Source: Bacillota bacterium (lineage in GTDB: Bacteria > Bacillota > Clostridia > Oscillospirales > Ruminococcaceae). Taken from it: a stretch of 64,000 bases of DNA. The stretch is from positions 47,370 to 111,369 of the forward strand of contig JAEZYS010000005.1 of NCBI GenBank assembly GCA_023418925.1, written 5' to 3'. Positions 9,623 through 17,583 of the stretch are shown here, in pieces. The position numbers were made by a program, and so were the translations under genes. The notes beneath the pieces are model-generated. The model was not told where the DNA came from. It searched no databases and saw nothing but the letters and a program-made list of their open reading frames with translations. The stretch's first letter is position 1. The number at the start of each line of letters is the position of its first letter.

Positions 9623-10411
9623 TCAGACGATGTAGCAAGCAGGATCTTTTCCTGAATCTGCAATGATTATTTCAACGTTGTCAAGCTTTTGTTCAAGCTG
9701 GTTTTTCAGGTAAGGAATAACAATATTTTCAGTATGGAAATGTCCGCAGTCAATGAGAGTAATATCCTCGTTTTTAGCTGTTATAAGCTGATCGTGCTTT
9801 GTATCTCCTGTAAAATAAGCATCGGCTCCCCTAGCAATTGCATCTGTAAGCATGTATCCTGCACCACCTGAGCAGAAAGCTATTTTCTTAATTCTCCTGC
9901 TGCTTTGAGTATATCTGACGTAAGTACAATCAAAAACGCCCTTGAGAATATATGCAAACTCGTCTGAAGAAAATTCTCTTTCTGACTCGCATATCTTACC
10001 ATATCCGCTTCCGTCATTATGTTCAGGGCAAATAACTTCTGTTGATCCTTTTAAACGGAGAGGTTTCTTTATCATATCAAAGATTATATCATTGATACCG
10101 CCGTCTACAATATCAAGAGGTGAATGTGAGCATATGCAACTTATGCCATACCTGAATGCCAGGCAGGCAGGGTTATTTTCGGAAAGCTTCTTCAGCGGAT
10201 GATATATAACAGGGTGGTGGGAGATTATAACATCTGCACCTTTACTGTTTGCTTCTTCAACAACAACTTTTGTAATATCAAGTGCAAGAATTATTTTTGA
10301 AACAAGCTTGTCCATATTTCCAATAAGCAAACCGCTGTTGTCATCTCTATCCATATAAGAAAATGGTGCAATTTCGTTCATTGCATTGTATATGTTTTTT
10401 ATTGATATCAT
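9623..10411 (-). CDS. NIF3-like dinuclear metal-centre protein (YqfO family)
   Basis: Member of the NIF3/DUF34 family, hexameric metal-binding proteins whose physiological role is unsettled. The 262 residues include the metal-ligand regions VIISHHPVIYHPL near residue 65 and ICSHSPLD near residue 95, and a C-terminal GDTKHDQ...DCGHFHTE segment. This is the short form without the PII-like insertion of some homologues. It lies just downstream of trmK, an arrangement common in Firmicutes (yqfN-yqfO in Bacillus subtilis). An AGAAAGGA site precedes the start. Confidence 0.92.
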   Translation of the reverse strand: MISIKNIYNAMNEIAPFSYMDRDDNSGLLIGNMDKLVSKIILALDITKVVVEEANSKGADVIISHHPVIYHPLKKLSENNPACLAFRYGISCICSHSPLDIVDGGINDIIFDMIKKPLRLKGSTEVICPEHNDGSGYGKICESEREFSSDEFAYILKGVFDCTYVRYTQSSRRIKKIAFCSGGAGYMLTDAIARGADAYFTGDTKHDQLITAKNEDITLIDCGHFHTENIVIPYLKNQLEQKLDNVEIIIADSGKDPACYIV

Positions 10412-10455
10412 ATTTATAAGTATCCTTTCTAAGTTTAAACTCTACAAAGCAAATC

Positions 10456-11151
10456 TTATCTTTCAATATATGATAGAATTTTTTCTGCAAGAGTAAGATA
10501 AGGCTTTGCTTCATCAGCTCTTCCAGCTTCGGAAAGTGACTTCCCAATTTTATAAATACGTTCATACTGTCGCTTTACATATTCTCTTGATTCTGCTATA
10601 CTTATATCCGAAAAGCCTGCATTTTGCTCAACTTCGGATAACTCCCTGATATTTCCGCTGAAATGTACCTGCATGACAGCATAACATTTATCTTCGTCAC
10701 AAACTGCAATTTCCTTTGTAATTTCAAAGCCATCAGCATAAAGTTGTTTTCTTAATAGCGGTGCATGTGTCATTGGCTGCAGAATAAGGTTTATATCTTT
10801 CTTAATCCACTTACATTGATTAATTATGTGCAGAATCATTTCTGCTCCCATGCCTGCAATAACTATATCAGTTATCCCATCGGGAGGTATATTTTCAAGG
10901 CCGTCTGAAAGGATAATATCCGTTTTGTCAGCAACATCATATTTTTCAAGCGTTGCCTTTGCTGCGGAAAGAGGCCCCTCATTTATATCTGCCGCAACAG
11001 CGGATAAGCATTTTCCACTTGAGAGCAGTTCAGCAACGAGATAAGCATGATCTGTTCCGATGTCGCAGACTCTTTTTCCCGTTACAAGCTTTGCACATGC
11101 AGTTAGTCTTTTATCAAGCATAAGTCTGATAATGCTTTTGTTATAAAGCAT
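10456..11151 (-). CDS. trmK: tRNA (adenine-22-N1)-methyltransferase
   Basis: TrmK methylates N1 of adenine 22 in tRNA. The Rossmann-fold motif VCDIGTDHAYLVAEL and a later DIVIAGMGAEMI match the family. The start at 11151 (MLYNKSII) is preferred over the longer frame beginning at 11214, because the extra 63 bases run through the loop and T-tract of a terminator belonging to the gene upstream. AGGAAAGGAG precedes 11151. An internal ATG (MLDKRLTACAK) is also possible, since B. subtilis TrmK starts near there. The nif3-like gene follows directly. Confidence 0.9.
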   Translation of the reverse strand: MLYNKSIIRLMLDKRLTACAKLVTGKRVCDIGTDHAYLVAELLSSGKCLSAVAADINEGPLSAAKATLEKYDVADKTDIILSDGLENIPPDGITDIVIAGMGAEMILHIINQCKWIKKDINLILQPMTHAPLLRKQLYADGFEITKEIAVCDEDKCYAVMQVHFSGNIRELSEVEQNAGFSDISIAESREYVKRQYERIYKIGKSLSEAGRADEAKPYLTLAEKILSYIER

Positions 11152-11194
11152 TTCTCCTTTCCTGTAGTTCTGTCTGAAAGGTGTTATTTGCTTT

Positions 11195-11230
11195 AAAAAA
11201 CTATCCGCAAGCATACACCTGCGGATAGTT
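11195..11230 (-). terminator. Intrinsic terminator after the DUF1858 gene
   Basis: On the minus strand the 10-bp arms ACTATCCGCA and TGCGGATAGT enclose a 10-base loop and are followed by six T residues. It ends transcription of the DUF1858 gene and rules out the long version of trmK. Confidence 0.85.
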
Positions 11231-11250
11231 AATAAAACGTAGATATCAGA

Positions 11251-11457
11251 TTACTTTTCTGCTAAAAACTTATTGAGTTTTTCAACCATTTCATCTGCAT
11301 TGACGCCGTGAACAGCGCAAGCATCTTCAAGTGATTCGCCTCTAGCAGAAGGGCATCCGAGACAGTGCATACCCATATCAAGGAAATATGGAGCAGTATC
11401 AGGATCAAGGTCAAGGATTTCTCCGATAATCATATCTTTTGTAATTTTATTACTCAT
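11251..11457 (-). CDS. DUF1858 domain protein
   Basis: Small protein of 68 residues consisting only of a DUF1858 (ScdA N-terminal-like) domain. The family pattern is visible: ITKDMIIGEIL, then DPDTAPYFLDMGMHCLGCPSARGESLEDAC, with two cysteines spaced as CLGC. Such proteins are linked to redox or iron-sulfur biology in Clostridia, but no function is proven. The start at 11457 has GGAAAGGATG upstream; the longer frame to 11523 is hydrophobic and lacks a site. It is a single-gene unit closed by the terminator at 11195-11230. Confidence 0.85.
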   Translation of the reverse strand: MSNKITKDMIIGEILDLDPDTAPYFLDMGMHCLGCPSARGESLEDACAVHGVNADEMVEKLNKFLAEK

Positions 11458-11606
11458 AGCATAAACATCCTTTCCGAAAAAAACTATATATAGAATTACA
11501 TTATAATGATTATTATACCTCATTTTTGCTTTTAATGCAATAGATTATTAAAAACATGGGCATAATATGAGAAACAATAAAATTAACTTTATTTAGGAGG
11601 ATAAAA

Positions 11607-12263
11607 TTGAACATACTTAACAGCCTGAAAAGAAAATTCAGGAACTTCGGCATACCTAACCTGATGTTGTACATTAGTATAGGGCAGGGCATAGTGGCAA
11701 TGTTCTCATATCTATTCTATGACCTGAATCTGTCACAGCACCTTATTTTTATAAGAGAAAATATCTTTCGTGGTGAGATCTGGAGAATATTAAGTTTTAT
11801 CCTTGTTCCACCTCCGATAAGCCCTTTGTTTTTGATATTTGTCCTTATTCTGTATTACTCAATCGGCAACCAGATGGAGTCAATGTGGGGAGCACAGAAA
11901 TTTACACTCTACTATTTTATAGGAGTTGTGGGATCAATAGTCTGTGGATTTATTTCTGGATATGCCACTGTAACATATCTTAACTTGTCACTATTTTTAG
12001 GTTATGCTGTACTTTTTCCAAATGCTGAATTCAGATTATATTTTCTTATTCCGATTAAAGCAAAATACCTTGCATATGTTGATGCTGCAATACTAATTAT
12101 CACTATGTTTTTAGTTCCGATTGCAGACAAAATCGCTATTCTTGCAGCGTTTGTAAACTTCTTTATTTTCTTTGGCGGAAGTTTTTACAGAAAAATACGG
12201 AACAAAATCAGATTTAATAATTTCCGCAGTCAGTTTAACAACAGAAACAAAAGAGAGAGATAA
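11607..12263 (+). CDS. Rhomboid-like integral membrane protein, probably not a protease
   Basis: Membrane protein of 218 residues with about six hydrophobic segments, a rhomboid-like arrangement and a basic C-terminal tail. The segment EIWRILSFILVPP resembles the loop 1 region of rhomboids (WRxxT). The expected catalytic GxSG serine motif is absent: the matching helix reads TYLNLSLFLGYAVLF. It is therefore best called a rhomboid-fold pseudoprotease or a derlin-like protein; substrate unknown. The TTG start at 11607 has an ideal AGGAGG site. It is closed by the hairpin at 12270-12295. Confidence 0.75.
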   Translation: MNILNSLKRKFRNFGIPNLMLYISIGQGIVAMFSYLFYDLNLSQHLIFIRENIFRGEIWRILSFILVPPPISPLFLIFVLILYYSIGNQMESMWGAQKFTLYYFIGVVGSIVCGFISGYATVTYLNLSLFLGYAVLFPNAEFRLYFLIPIKAKYLAYVDAAILIITMFLVPIADKIAILAAFVNFFIFFGGSFYRKIRNKIRFNNFRSQFNNRNKRER

Positions 12264-12264
12264 A

Positions 12265-12306
12265 AATAAGGCTGTTTCACTTATGTGAAACAGCCTATAG
12301 TTTTTA
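12265..12306. terminator. Bidirectional intrinsic terminator
   Basis: The 11-bp arms GGCTGTTTCAC and GTGAAACAGCC have a 4-base loop. T-rich tracts follow on both strands, serving the rhomboid-like gene (plus) and the zinc-ribbon gene (minus). Confidence 0.85.
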
Positions 12307-12323
12307 CATTAATTAAGACAGAA

Positions 12324-12599
12324 TTATTCCTGCTTCATCTTTGCAAAACAGTCACTGCAGTATACAGGACGGTCTTCTCTTGGTCTGAATGGAACTCTTG
12401 CAGTCTTTCCACATGAAGCACATGTAGCTTCATACATTTCTCTTTCAGACTTATTGTTGTTCTTTCTTGAATCTCTGCAGGACTTGCAGCGCTGTGGTTC
12501 GTTTACAAAGCCTTTCTCTGCATAGAATTCCTGTTCGCCGGCTGTGAATACGAAATCTGCTCCACATTCCTTGCATACTAATGTCTTGTCTTCAAACAT
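12324..12599 (-). CDS. Zinc-ribbon protein with two CxxC pairs (CxxC-x17-CxxC type)
   Basis: Protein of 91 residues with eight cysteines in four CxxC pairs. CKEC near residue 9 and CKSC near residue 38 form one ribbon; CASC near residue 60 and CSDC near residue 81 form the second. Linkers are charged and rich in Arg, Lys and Asn. It matches the small zinc-binding proteins often found in Clostridia and Bacilli, for which no function is proven. Nucleic-acid binding is a guess from the basic linker. Between it and the sigma factor lies only the tRNA-like sequence. Confidence 0.8.
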   Translation of the reverse strand: MFEDKTLVCKECGADFVFTAGEQEFYAEKGFVNEPQRCKSCRDSRKNNNKSEREMYEATCASCGKTARVPFRPREDRPVYCSDCFAKMKQE

Positions 12600-12627
12600 T
12601 TTGATTTCCCTCGCTTATTAATATTTT

Positions 12628-12699
12628 GGACCTGAGGACGGATTCGCACCGACACCTTTGCCTTTGACAAACAACGCTCTTTACTTAAGCTACTTGGCC
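12628..12699 (-). tRNA. Degenerate tRNA-like sequence
   Basis: Read on the minus strand, 72 bases have tRNA proportions: a D-arm (TAGCTTAAGTAAAGAGC), an anticodon stem TTGTT/GGCAA around TGTCAAA, a variable AGGT and a T-arm with TGCGAATCC. Several rules are broken: U33 is replaced by G in the best fold, the second base of the T-loop is G, and the acceptor arms (GGCCAAG with CTCAGGTCC) pair only with bulges. It is either a decayed tRNA or an unusual one. A covariance-model score would decide. Confidence 0.35.
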
Positions 12700-12716
12700 A
12701 TATTATTGATGAATAC

Positions 12717-13319
12717 CTAAAATGTAAAATGATTAGGACTTAATAAAGCCCGTAATTTCTTTTTCACACGAAATACTGCATTATCAACCGATTTGAAACT
12801 GATTCCAAGCTTTTCAGATATCTCATTATAAGACATATCTTCAAGATATAACTTAAAAACTTCCCATTCCTTTTCGCTGAGTAGCGATGAAATCTTATTA
12901 TAAATTTCAGAAACGGATTCTTTTTCAAGGCATATTAACTCAGGAGTGATATTATCCTCTTCATTAATACAGTCAGTTTCAGTAACATCTTCAGCAATGT
13001 TCCTGCTTTTTGCTGCTGCATTTTTCATCCGGTTAGTAATGCATACGTCACAGTATGATGAAAATTTCGCGTTTCGGGTTTTGTCAAAAGTTCCTGCTGC
13101 CTTTAACAGAGCAAGCAATCCTTCTTGCGTTAAATCCTCTGAATCAATATAATTACCTGAATAAATATATGACTTTTTCCAGATAAGCTTGATATAGCGT
13201 GAAATCAAAACCGAAACAGCTGCACTGTTTCCCTCGCATAAAGATACGAGTTCTTCATCAGGCAAGCTATCAAGACTGCCAGAAACGGAGCAGTTCGTTA
13301 GTCGGTTACTCCGAAACAT
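12717..13319 (-). CDS. RNA polymerase sigma-70 family factor, SigH-like
   Basis: Sigma factor of 200 residues with region 2 (ISRYIKLIWKKSY then YIDSEDLTQEGLLALLKAAGTFD, including the region 2.2 core-binding helix) and a region 4 helix-turn-helix (MSYNEISEKLGISFKSVDNAVFRVKKKL). Region 3 is short. This resembles SigH of Firmicutes, which controls early sporulation and competence genes, but it could be a related SigH-type factor. The start at 13319 follows GGTGGGAAGG. The ATG 18 bases upstream lies too close to the predicted transcription start and has no ribosome-binding site. Confidence 0.8.
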   Translation of the reverse strand: MFRSNRLTNCSVSGSLDSLPDEELVSLCEGNSAAVSVLISRYIKLIWKKSYIYSGNYIDSEDLTQEGLLALLKAAGTFDKTRNAKFSSYCDVCITNRMKNAAAKSRNIAEDVTETDCINEEDNITPELICLEKESVSEIYNKISSLLSEKEWEVFKLYLEDMSYNEISEKLGISFKSVDNAVFRVKKKLRALLSPNHFTF

Positions 13320-13358
13320 AGCCTTCCCACCATTCATACATAGGTATGCAATGTATTC

Positions 13359-13387
13359 ATTGTAATCTCAAGTTGACTATTTGTCAA
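13359..13387 (-). promoter_or_regulatory. SigA-type promoter of the sigma factor gene
   Basis: TTGACA and TACAAT on the minus strand are separated by 17 bases, with a predicted transcription start near 13352. Confidence 0.75.
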
Positions 13388-13468
13388 GTGAATTTTTATA
13401 ACTTATTATAAGAGATGAATTTTTTGTCATAAAGTAACTTTATTATATGTTTATTTTTGTATATTTTG

Positions 13469-14836
13469 CTATCTTGTTACATTCCTATAAGTGCTATCTT
13501 TCAAAGATCTTCTGAATGCAAACACACTTTTTAATGGCTCATCTATTTTAAGAGCAGCACAAACTACAAGAATTGGGGCATGAAATACAAAACCTGTTAT
13601 CAAACCAACCGGTATGGCAATACACCATAAACAGACAGCTTCGAGCTTAAGAGTATATTTTGTATCTCCTGCACCACGAAGAATGCCGACAATTGGTATA
13701 GCTGAAACTGAAACAAAAAACACAAAAACTGATGTAATTGTAAGCAAATTTTTTGTGAGTATTCTTGATGCGTCGTCAATATTGTACAGCATAACAAATG
13801 GCTTTCTTAACAGGAATACAACAACAAAGCTTATAAGTCCTAGTAAAACTGATAACACAGAAATTGTCCATGCAGAATCTTTTGCACCTTCAAGATCGTT
13901 TTCGCCTATTTTTTTACCAATTACAATTGCAGTTGCATTTGCAACTCCCATAATAACGATGGTTGAAAGCTGCTGCAAAACGCTTGCAATAGCATTTGCA
14001 GATATTATATCAGTGCTAAGCTGACCGAGGATTGCAGACTGGCAGGATATACCCAATGCCCACATCAATTCATTTGCAACTACAGGAAGGCTTATTTTCA
14101 TAAGGTCACTGCCAAGCTGTTTATCCCATTTGAAAATGTATTTTAACTTGAATTGCAGACGTTTGTCAATCATCAGAGCAAAGACAGCTGTTATAACGAA
14201 ATCTGCAATTCTGGCAATAAGAGTTGCAAGTGCGGCGCCGCGAATCCCCATAGCCTCTGTGCCAAGGTTCCCAAAGATAAATACCCAGTTCAAAAAAACA
14301 TTGATAAAAAAGCTTATCAAACTTGTAAGCGTTGAGAATTTGACTATTTCCACGCTCCTGATACTATTCTGAAATGTCATTGAAAGCCCGAAGAAGAAAT
14401 ACCCCAGACTGACTATACGAAGATAATCAACAGCTTCAGAAAGAATAAGCTGTCCTTTTGCTTCAGAAGTATCAATGTAAATACTCATAATCTGTTCAGG
14501 AAATAATTGTACCGTCAGCGTAAGCAAAAGTGAAATTATTATATTGATTTTCAGAACCATACCGATAATTTTTCGGATGGTTTCAATATCTTTTTTACCC
14601 CAGTACTGTGCGGCAAGAACGCATGCTCCTCCGGCAAGTCCAAAATTGAAAAGAGTAAATATGAATTGTGGCTGGTTTGCTTGTGAACTGGCTGAAATCT
14701 GTATGTCTGAAATTTGTCCGAGCATGAATGTATCTGTCATGGATACACCGAAATTAATTAATTCTTTTAATGCTATTGGAATTGTTATTGAGAAAAGCAT
14801 TAAATAAAAAGTTCGGTCCTTTACTATTTTCCTCAT
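13469..14836 (-). CDS. MATE family efflux transporter
   Basis: Multidrug and toxic compound extrusion transporter of 455 residues, probably exporting cationic compounds in exchange for Na+ or H+. It has twelve hydrophobic segments in two homologous halves. The opening SITIPIALKELINFGVSMTDTFMLGQI region and AATLIARIADFVITAV in the first half are typical of the NorM/DinF-like superfamily. The substrate cannot be read from sequence. It lies downstream of an independent terminator and upstream of the sigma factor's own promoter, so it is probably a single-gene unit. Confidence 0.9.
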   Translation of the reverse strand: MRKIVKDRTFYLMLFSITIPIALKELINFGVSMTDTFMLGQISDIQISASSQANQPQFIFTLFNFGLAGGACVLAAQYWGKKDIETIRKIIGMVLKINIIISLLLTLTVQLFPEQIMSIYIDTSEAKGQLILSEAVDYLRIVSLGYFFFGLSMTFQNSIRSVEIVKFSTLTSLISFFINVFLNWVFIFGNLGTEAMGIRGAALATLIARIADFVITAVFALMIDKRLQFKLKYIFKWDKQLGSDLMKISLPVVANELMWALGISCQSAILGQLSTDIISANAIASVLQQLSTIVIMGVANATAIVIGKKIGENDLEGAKDSAWTISVLSVLLGLISFVVVFLLRKPFVMLYNIDDASRILTKNLLTITSVFVFFVSVSAIPIVGILRGAGDTKYTLKLEAVCLWCIAIPVGLITGFVFHAPILVVCAALKIDEPLKSVFAFRRSLKDSTYRNVTR

Positions 14837-14848
14837 TAGTACCCCACA

Positions 14849-14887
14849 AAAAAATAAATTATGGGCTGAATACTCTGCCCATAATTT
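14849..14887 (-). terminator. Terminator after the fumarase beta-type gene
   Basis: The arms AAATTATGGGC and GCCCATAATTT (11 bp) are followed on the minus strand by an A and seven T residues. Confidence 0.85.
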
Positions 14888-14902
14888 ATTATGTTTAAAA
14901 AA

Positions 14903-15454
14903 TTATTGTTTATAAAAATTTCTGCCATAAGAAAAAATATCGCCACCGTTGCAATCATTTGCTACAGTTACAGGGAATTTTTCAATATAAAGTCGTTTCA
15001 GTGACTCGCATCCAAGTTCTTCAAATGCAATGACCTCACAGCTTTTTATGCAACTTGAAGCAAGCGCACCTGCACCGCCTATAGCACAGAAATAAATTGC
15101 CTTGTTTCTGACAATAGCATTCTGCACTTCACAACTTCGTTCGCCCTTACCGATCATAGCACATAATCCAAGATCAAGAAGTCTTGGAGCAAACTTATCC
15201 ATTCTGCCAGATGTAGTAGGTCCGCAGGAACCGACAGCCTTTCCTTCAGGAGCAGCAGTAGGTCCGGCATAATAAATAACGGCATCCTTTATGCTAACAG
15301 GAAGTTCAGCTCCCTCATCAAGCAACTGATTCAGTTTCTTATGGACAGCATCTCTTGCTGTAAATATGTATCCGGTAAGCAGAACTTTATCGCCTATTTT
15401 AAGCTTATCACAGTATGACCTGAGTTCTGATGTGTTTATTTCGTATACAGCCAT
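14903..15454 (-). CDS. Fe-S hydro-lyase beta subunit (fumarase/tartrate dehydratase C-terminal type)
   Basis: Protein of 183 residues matching the beta subunit of two-subunit class I fumarases. The family signatures are VIYYAGPTAAPEGKAVGSCGPTTSGRMD and MIGKGERS. The alpha subunit holds the 4Fe-4S cluster, and it is normally encoded next door. Here no alpha gene is within the window next to it: the upstream neighbour is a DivIVA-like gene 3 bases away. Either the alpha subunit is elsewhere or the partner is different. Activity as fumarase rather than L(+)-tartrate dehydratase is inferred only. Confidence 0.85.
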   Translation of the reverse strand: MAVYEINTSELRSYCDKLKIGDKVLLTGYIFTARDAVHKKLNQLLDEGAELPVSIKDAVIYYAGPTAAPEGKAVGSCGPTTSGRMDKFAPRLLDLGLCAMIGKGERSCEVQNAIVRNKAIYFCAIGGAGALASSCIKSCEVIAFEELGCESLKRLYIEKFPVTVANDCNGGDIFSYGRNFYKQ

Positions 15455-15457
15455 AGT

Positions 15458-16534
15458 TTACATCATATCTGAAAGTTTGATATGACCAGGGGTCAGTTCA
15501 TCATCATATCCTGTTTCTTCAGAATAATCCGAAGAAGGAGCCTTACTTGCTTCTGCTTCAATTGCTTTAGCCATATTTTCAATTTCACTCATATCAAAAC
15601 CAAAGTTTGAGAGTTTTGGAGCAGCCTTTGCAGTTTGTGGTGCAACTGCTTGTTTAGGAGCAGGGGCTGGTGCTGGAGCAGGTTTTGGGGCTGCAACGGC
15701 AGGTTTTGGATTAGACATTGACTTTGAGGAATTTCCTGCAGTTGTACTTGGAACACCGCCCTTACGGATTGAACCCTGAGTTGAATCAATAAGGTTAGCT
15801 GCTTTATCAAGAGTATCAAGGCTTTCGCTTGAGAACATTTCAAGAACTTGCTTCAGCTTTGCAATGTTACTCTGGATATCATTGATATCAGCAGAAACAG
15901 ATGTCTTTATAGCTTCTGCAGCAGCGCGCATTTCTGAAGATTTATCCTCTGCATCAGTAAGAATTCTGTTAGCCTTGTCATCTGCATTCTTTACAATAGT
16001 TGATGCCTTGCTGTTAGCGTCATCAACAACCTGATTTGCAAGCTTCTTAGCATCCTCATCCATTTTCTTGGCATTTTCCTTTGCCTGTGAAACAATGGTG
16101 TTAGCAGTCTTCTGAGCTTCAATAAACACATTACTGAGGTCAACAGCGCTGTGATCTACAACCCCAGTGCCAGAAGCAATCTTATTCTTAGCTTCCTGAA
16201 GCTGATCTTCAAGCTCGCTTGTTCTCTTTTTAAGTTCTTCAATTTCGTTATTTTTGATTGCAATTTCATCTTCTACGCTTTTAATCTGAAGCTTAAGCGA
16301 ACCATTGTTTGTCTGAAGTTCTGTGATCTTATTTTTATCAGCTGCAAGAAGTTCCTCGTATTTTGAGGCAGTTTCTCCGTCAGTTCCGCCGCTGCTTTCA
16401 AGCAGGGCTTTCTTTTCATCAAGTTCAGCCTCTAATGTATAAATTTTAGTGTTTAATTCATCTACATATGCTAAAACATCTTTTTTATCGAATCCGCCAA
16501 AGCTCACTGTTTTTAAGAAGCCAGTACCGTCCAT
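15458..16534 (-). CDS. DivIVA-like coiled-coil protein
   Basis: Protein of 358 residues that begins with a DivIVA N-terminal motif (FLKTVSFGGFDKKDVLAYVDEL), the segment that targets curved membrane. A long coiled coil runs from about residue 25 to 250, with an alanine/lysine-rich apolipoprotein-like stretch (ENAKKMDEDAKKLANQ). A Pro-Ala linker near residues 290-310 and an acidic tail follow. Its likely role is at poles, septa or in cell shape. The start at 16534 is set by GGAGGT 7 bases upstream and a promoter whose start site lies downstream of the longer frame. Confidence 0.82.
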   Translation of the reverse strand: MDGTGFLKTVSFGGFDKKDVLAYVDELNTKIYTLEAELDEKKALLESSGGTDGETASKYEELLAADKNKITELQTNNGSLKLQIKSVEDEIAIKNNEIEELKKRTSELEDQLQEAKNKIASGTGVVDHSAVDLSNVFIEAQKTANTIVSQAKENAKKMDEDAKKLANQVVDDANSKASTIVKNADDKANRILTDAEDKSSEMRAAAEAIKTSVSADINDIQSNIAKLKQVLEMFSSESLDTLDKAANLIDSTQGSIRKGGVPSTTAGNSSKSMSNPKPAVAAPKPAPAPAPAPKQAVAPQTAKAAPKLSNFGFDMSEIENMAKAIEAEASKAPSSDYSEETGYDDELTPGHIKLSDMM

Positions 16535-16571
16535 TGTGAATACCTCCATATTCATATTATAATACTTATTA

Positions 16572-16600
16572 AGTATAACATATATAGTCATTTTTCACAA
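16572..16600 (-). promoter_or_regulatory. Promoter of the DivIVA-like gene
   Basis: TTGTGA and TATACT on the minus strand with a 17-base spacer. The predicted start near 16565 lies inside the longer reading frame, which supports the shorter protein. Confidence 0.6.
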
Positions 16601-16722
16601 GGGAATTTTAGAAATATTTCTACACAAAAAAAAACAATCTTCTTTATTAATATGTTACAATTATTCTTACTTATTATTATATGAAATTTACATATATGTA
16701 TAAATCGCTTATATAATAATAC

Positions 16723-16777
16723 AAAAAAATGTATATAATTACAGCATATTTTCTATTTTAACTGTAATTATATACAT
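16723..16777 (-). terminator. Terminator after spoIIR
   Basis: A 16-bp stem (ATGTATATAATTACAG with CTGTAATTATATACAT) is followed on the minus strand by a run of seven T residues just past the spoIIR stop. Confidence 0.9.
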
Positions 16778-16781
16778 TATA

Positions 16782-17441
16782 TTATTTTTCTTGAACAGCA
16801 ATTTCTGCGTTTTCTGTATCTTTTTCTTTACCATCTGTCAATTTACTGACTAAATCAACAAAATAAAACCTAACCTCATAATTTTCAGGATTCTGGAGCA
16901 TATCCACTTCCTCTTTAGTTAGAATATCACCATATTCCTCAAGAATTTCTTCAGTGTTTGTTACAGCCGGCAGGCATAGCGGAGGAAACATCACGCACCA
17001 CCAGTTATGTCCTTCTGCCTTGCCAATTGTAATTCTCAAAGCAGAATAATTGCCCTTTGGCATTGTTATATCTTTATAAATTTTCTTATCAAAATACATT
17101 TCAGTTATTTCACATTTCACACTGTATGAATAACCGTTTTCTGCAATAGTCTTTTCAGCAATCTGGTTTATTTCATTCATATGCTGTTCTACAGTATTGA
17201 TTGTTTCTTCCTTTGACATTGATCCGTCAAAAAGGTAAGATGTTTCCTTAAGTATAGCATCACGGACTTTAAGCTTTAACGCTTGATCTTCATCGCTGTC
17301 AGAGTTGGCAAGTATATGAAGTCGGAAAACATTATTTGTAATTTCATTGTAGTTCTCATTAAATGAACAGAATCCACTTAAAATAATTGTGATCAGCATT
17401 CCTGTCAGCAAAGCAAGTTCAATATTCTGTATCTTTTTCAT
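16782..17441 (-). CDS. spoIIR: Stage II sporulation protein R
   Basis: SpoIIR is made in the forespore under SigF and signals across the septum to activate SpoIIGA, which processes pro-SigE in the mother cell. The protein (219 residues) has an N-terminal signal or anchor segment (IELALLTGMLITIILSGF), then the family block VFRLHILANSDSDEDQALKLKVRD and a C-terminal domain with GHNWWCVMFPPLCLP. The start at 17441 is chosen because AAAGGGTG lies 7 bases upstream. I could not make out a convincing SigF promoter by eye. Confidence 0.93.
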   Translation of the reverse strand: MKKIQNIELALLTGMLITIILSGFCSFNENYNEITNNVFRLHILANSDSDEDQALKLKVRDAILKETSYLFDGSMSKEETINTVEQHMNEINQIAEKTIAENGYSYSVKCEITEMYFDKKIYKDITMPKGNYSALRITIGKAEGHNWWCVMFPPLCLPAVTNTEEILEEYGDILTKEEVDMLQNPENYEVRFYFVDLVSKLTDGKEKDTENAEIAVQEK

Positions 17442-17511
17442 GTCAGCACACCCTTTCATTGGGAGTGTTGACAATAAATTAAAGTTTATACGTATAATTT
17501 TATTTTTTGCA

Positions 17512-17552
17512 CAAATAATAACAGATTGACCTCAATAGTCAATCTGTTATTA
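17512..17552 (-). terminator. Terminator after the DUF4097 gene
   Basis: The 14-bp arms AATAACAGATTGAC and GTCAATCTGTTATT enclose a 7-base loop. On the minus strand ATTTGTG follows, so the T-tract is modest. Confidence 0.75.
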
Positions 17553-17583
17553 CAAAATATGTTTAAGAAGGATTTGTTAGTTA

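Noticed and set aside
11152..11214. Longer N-terminus for TrmK beginning at 11214
   Set aside because: These codons run through the loop, 3' arm and T-tract of an intrinsic terminator and lack a ribosome-binding site.
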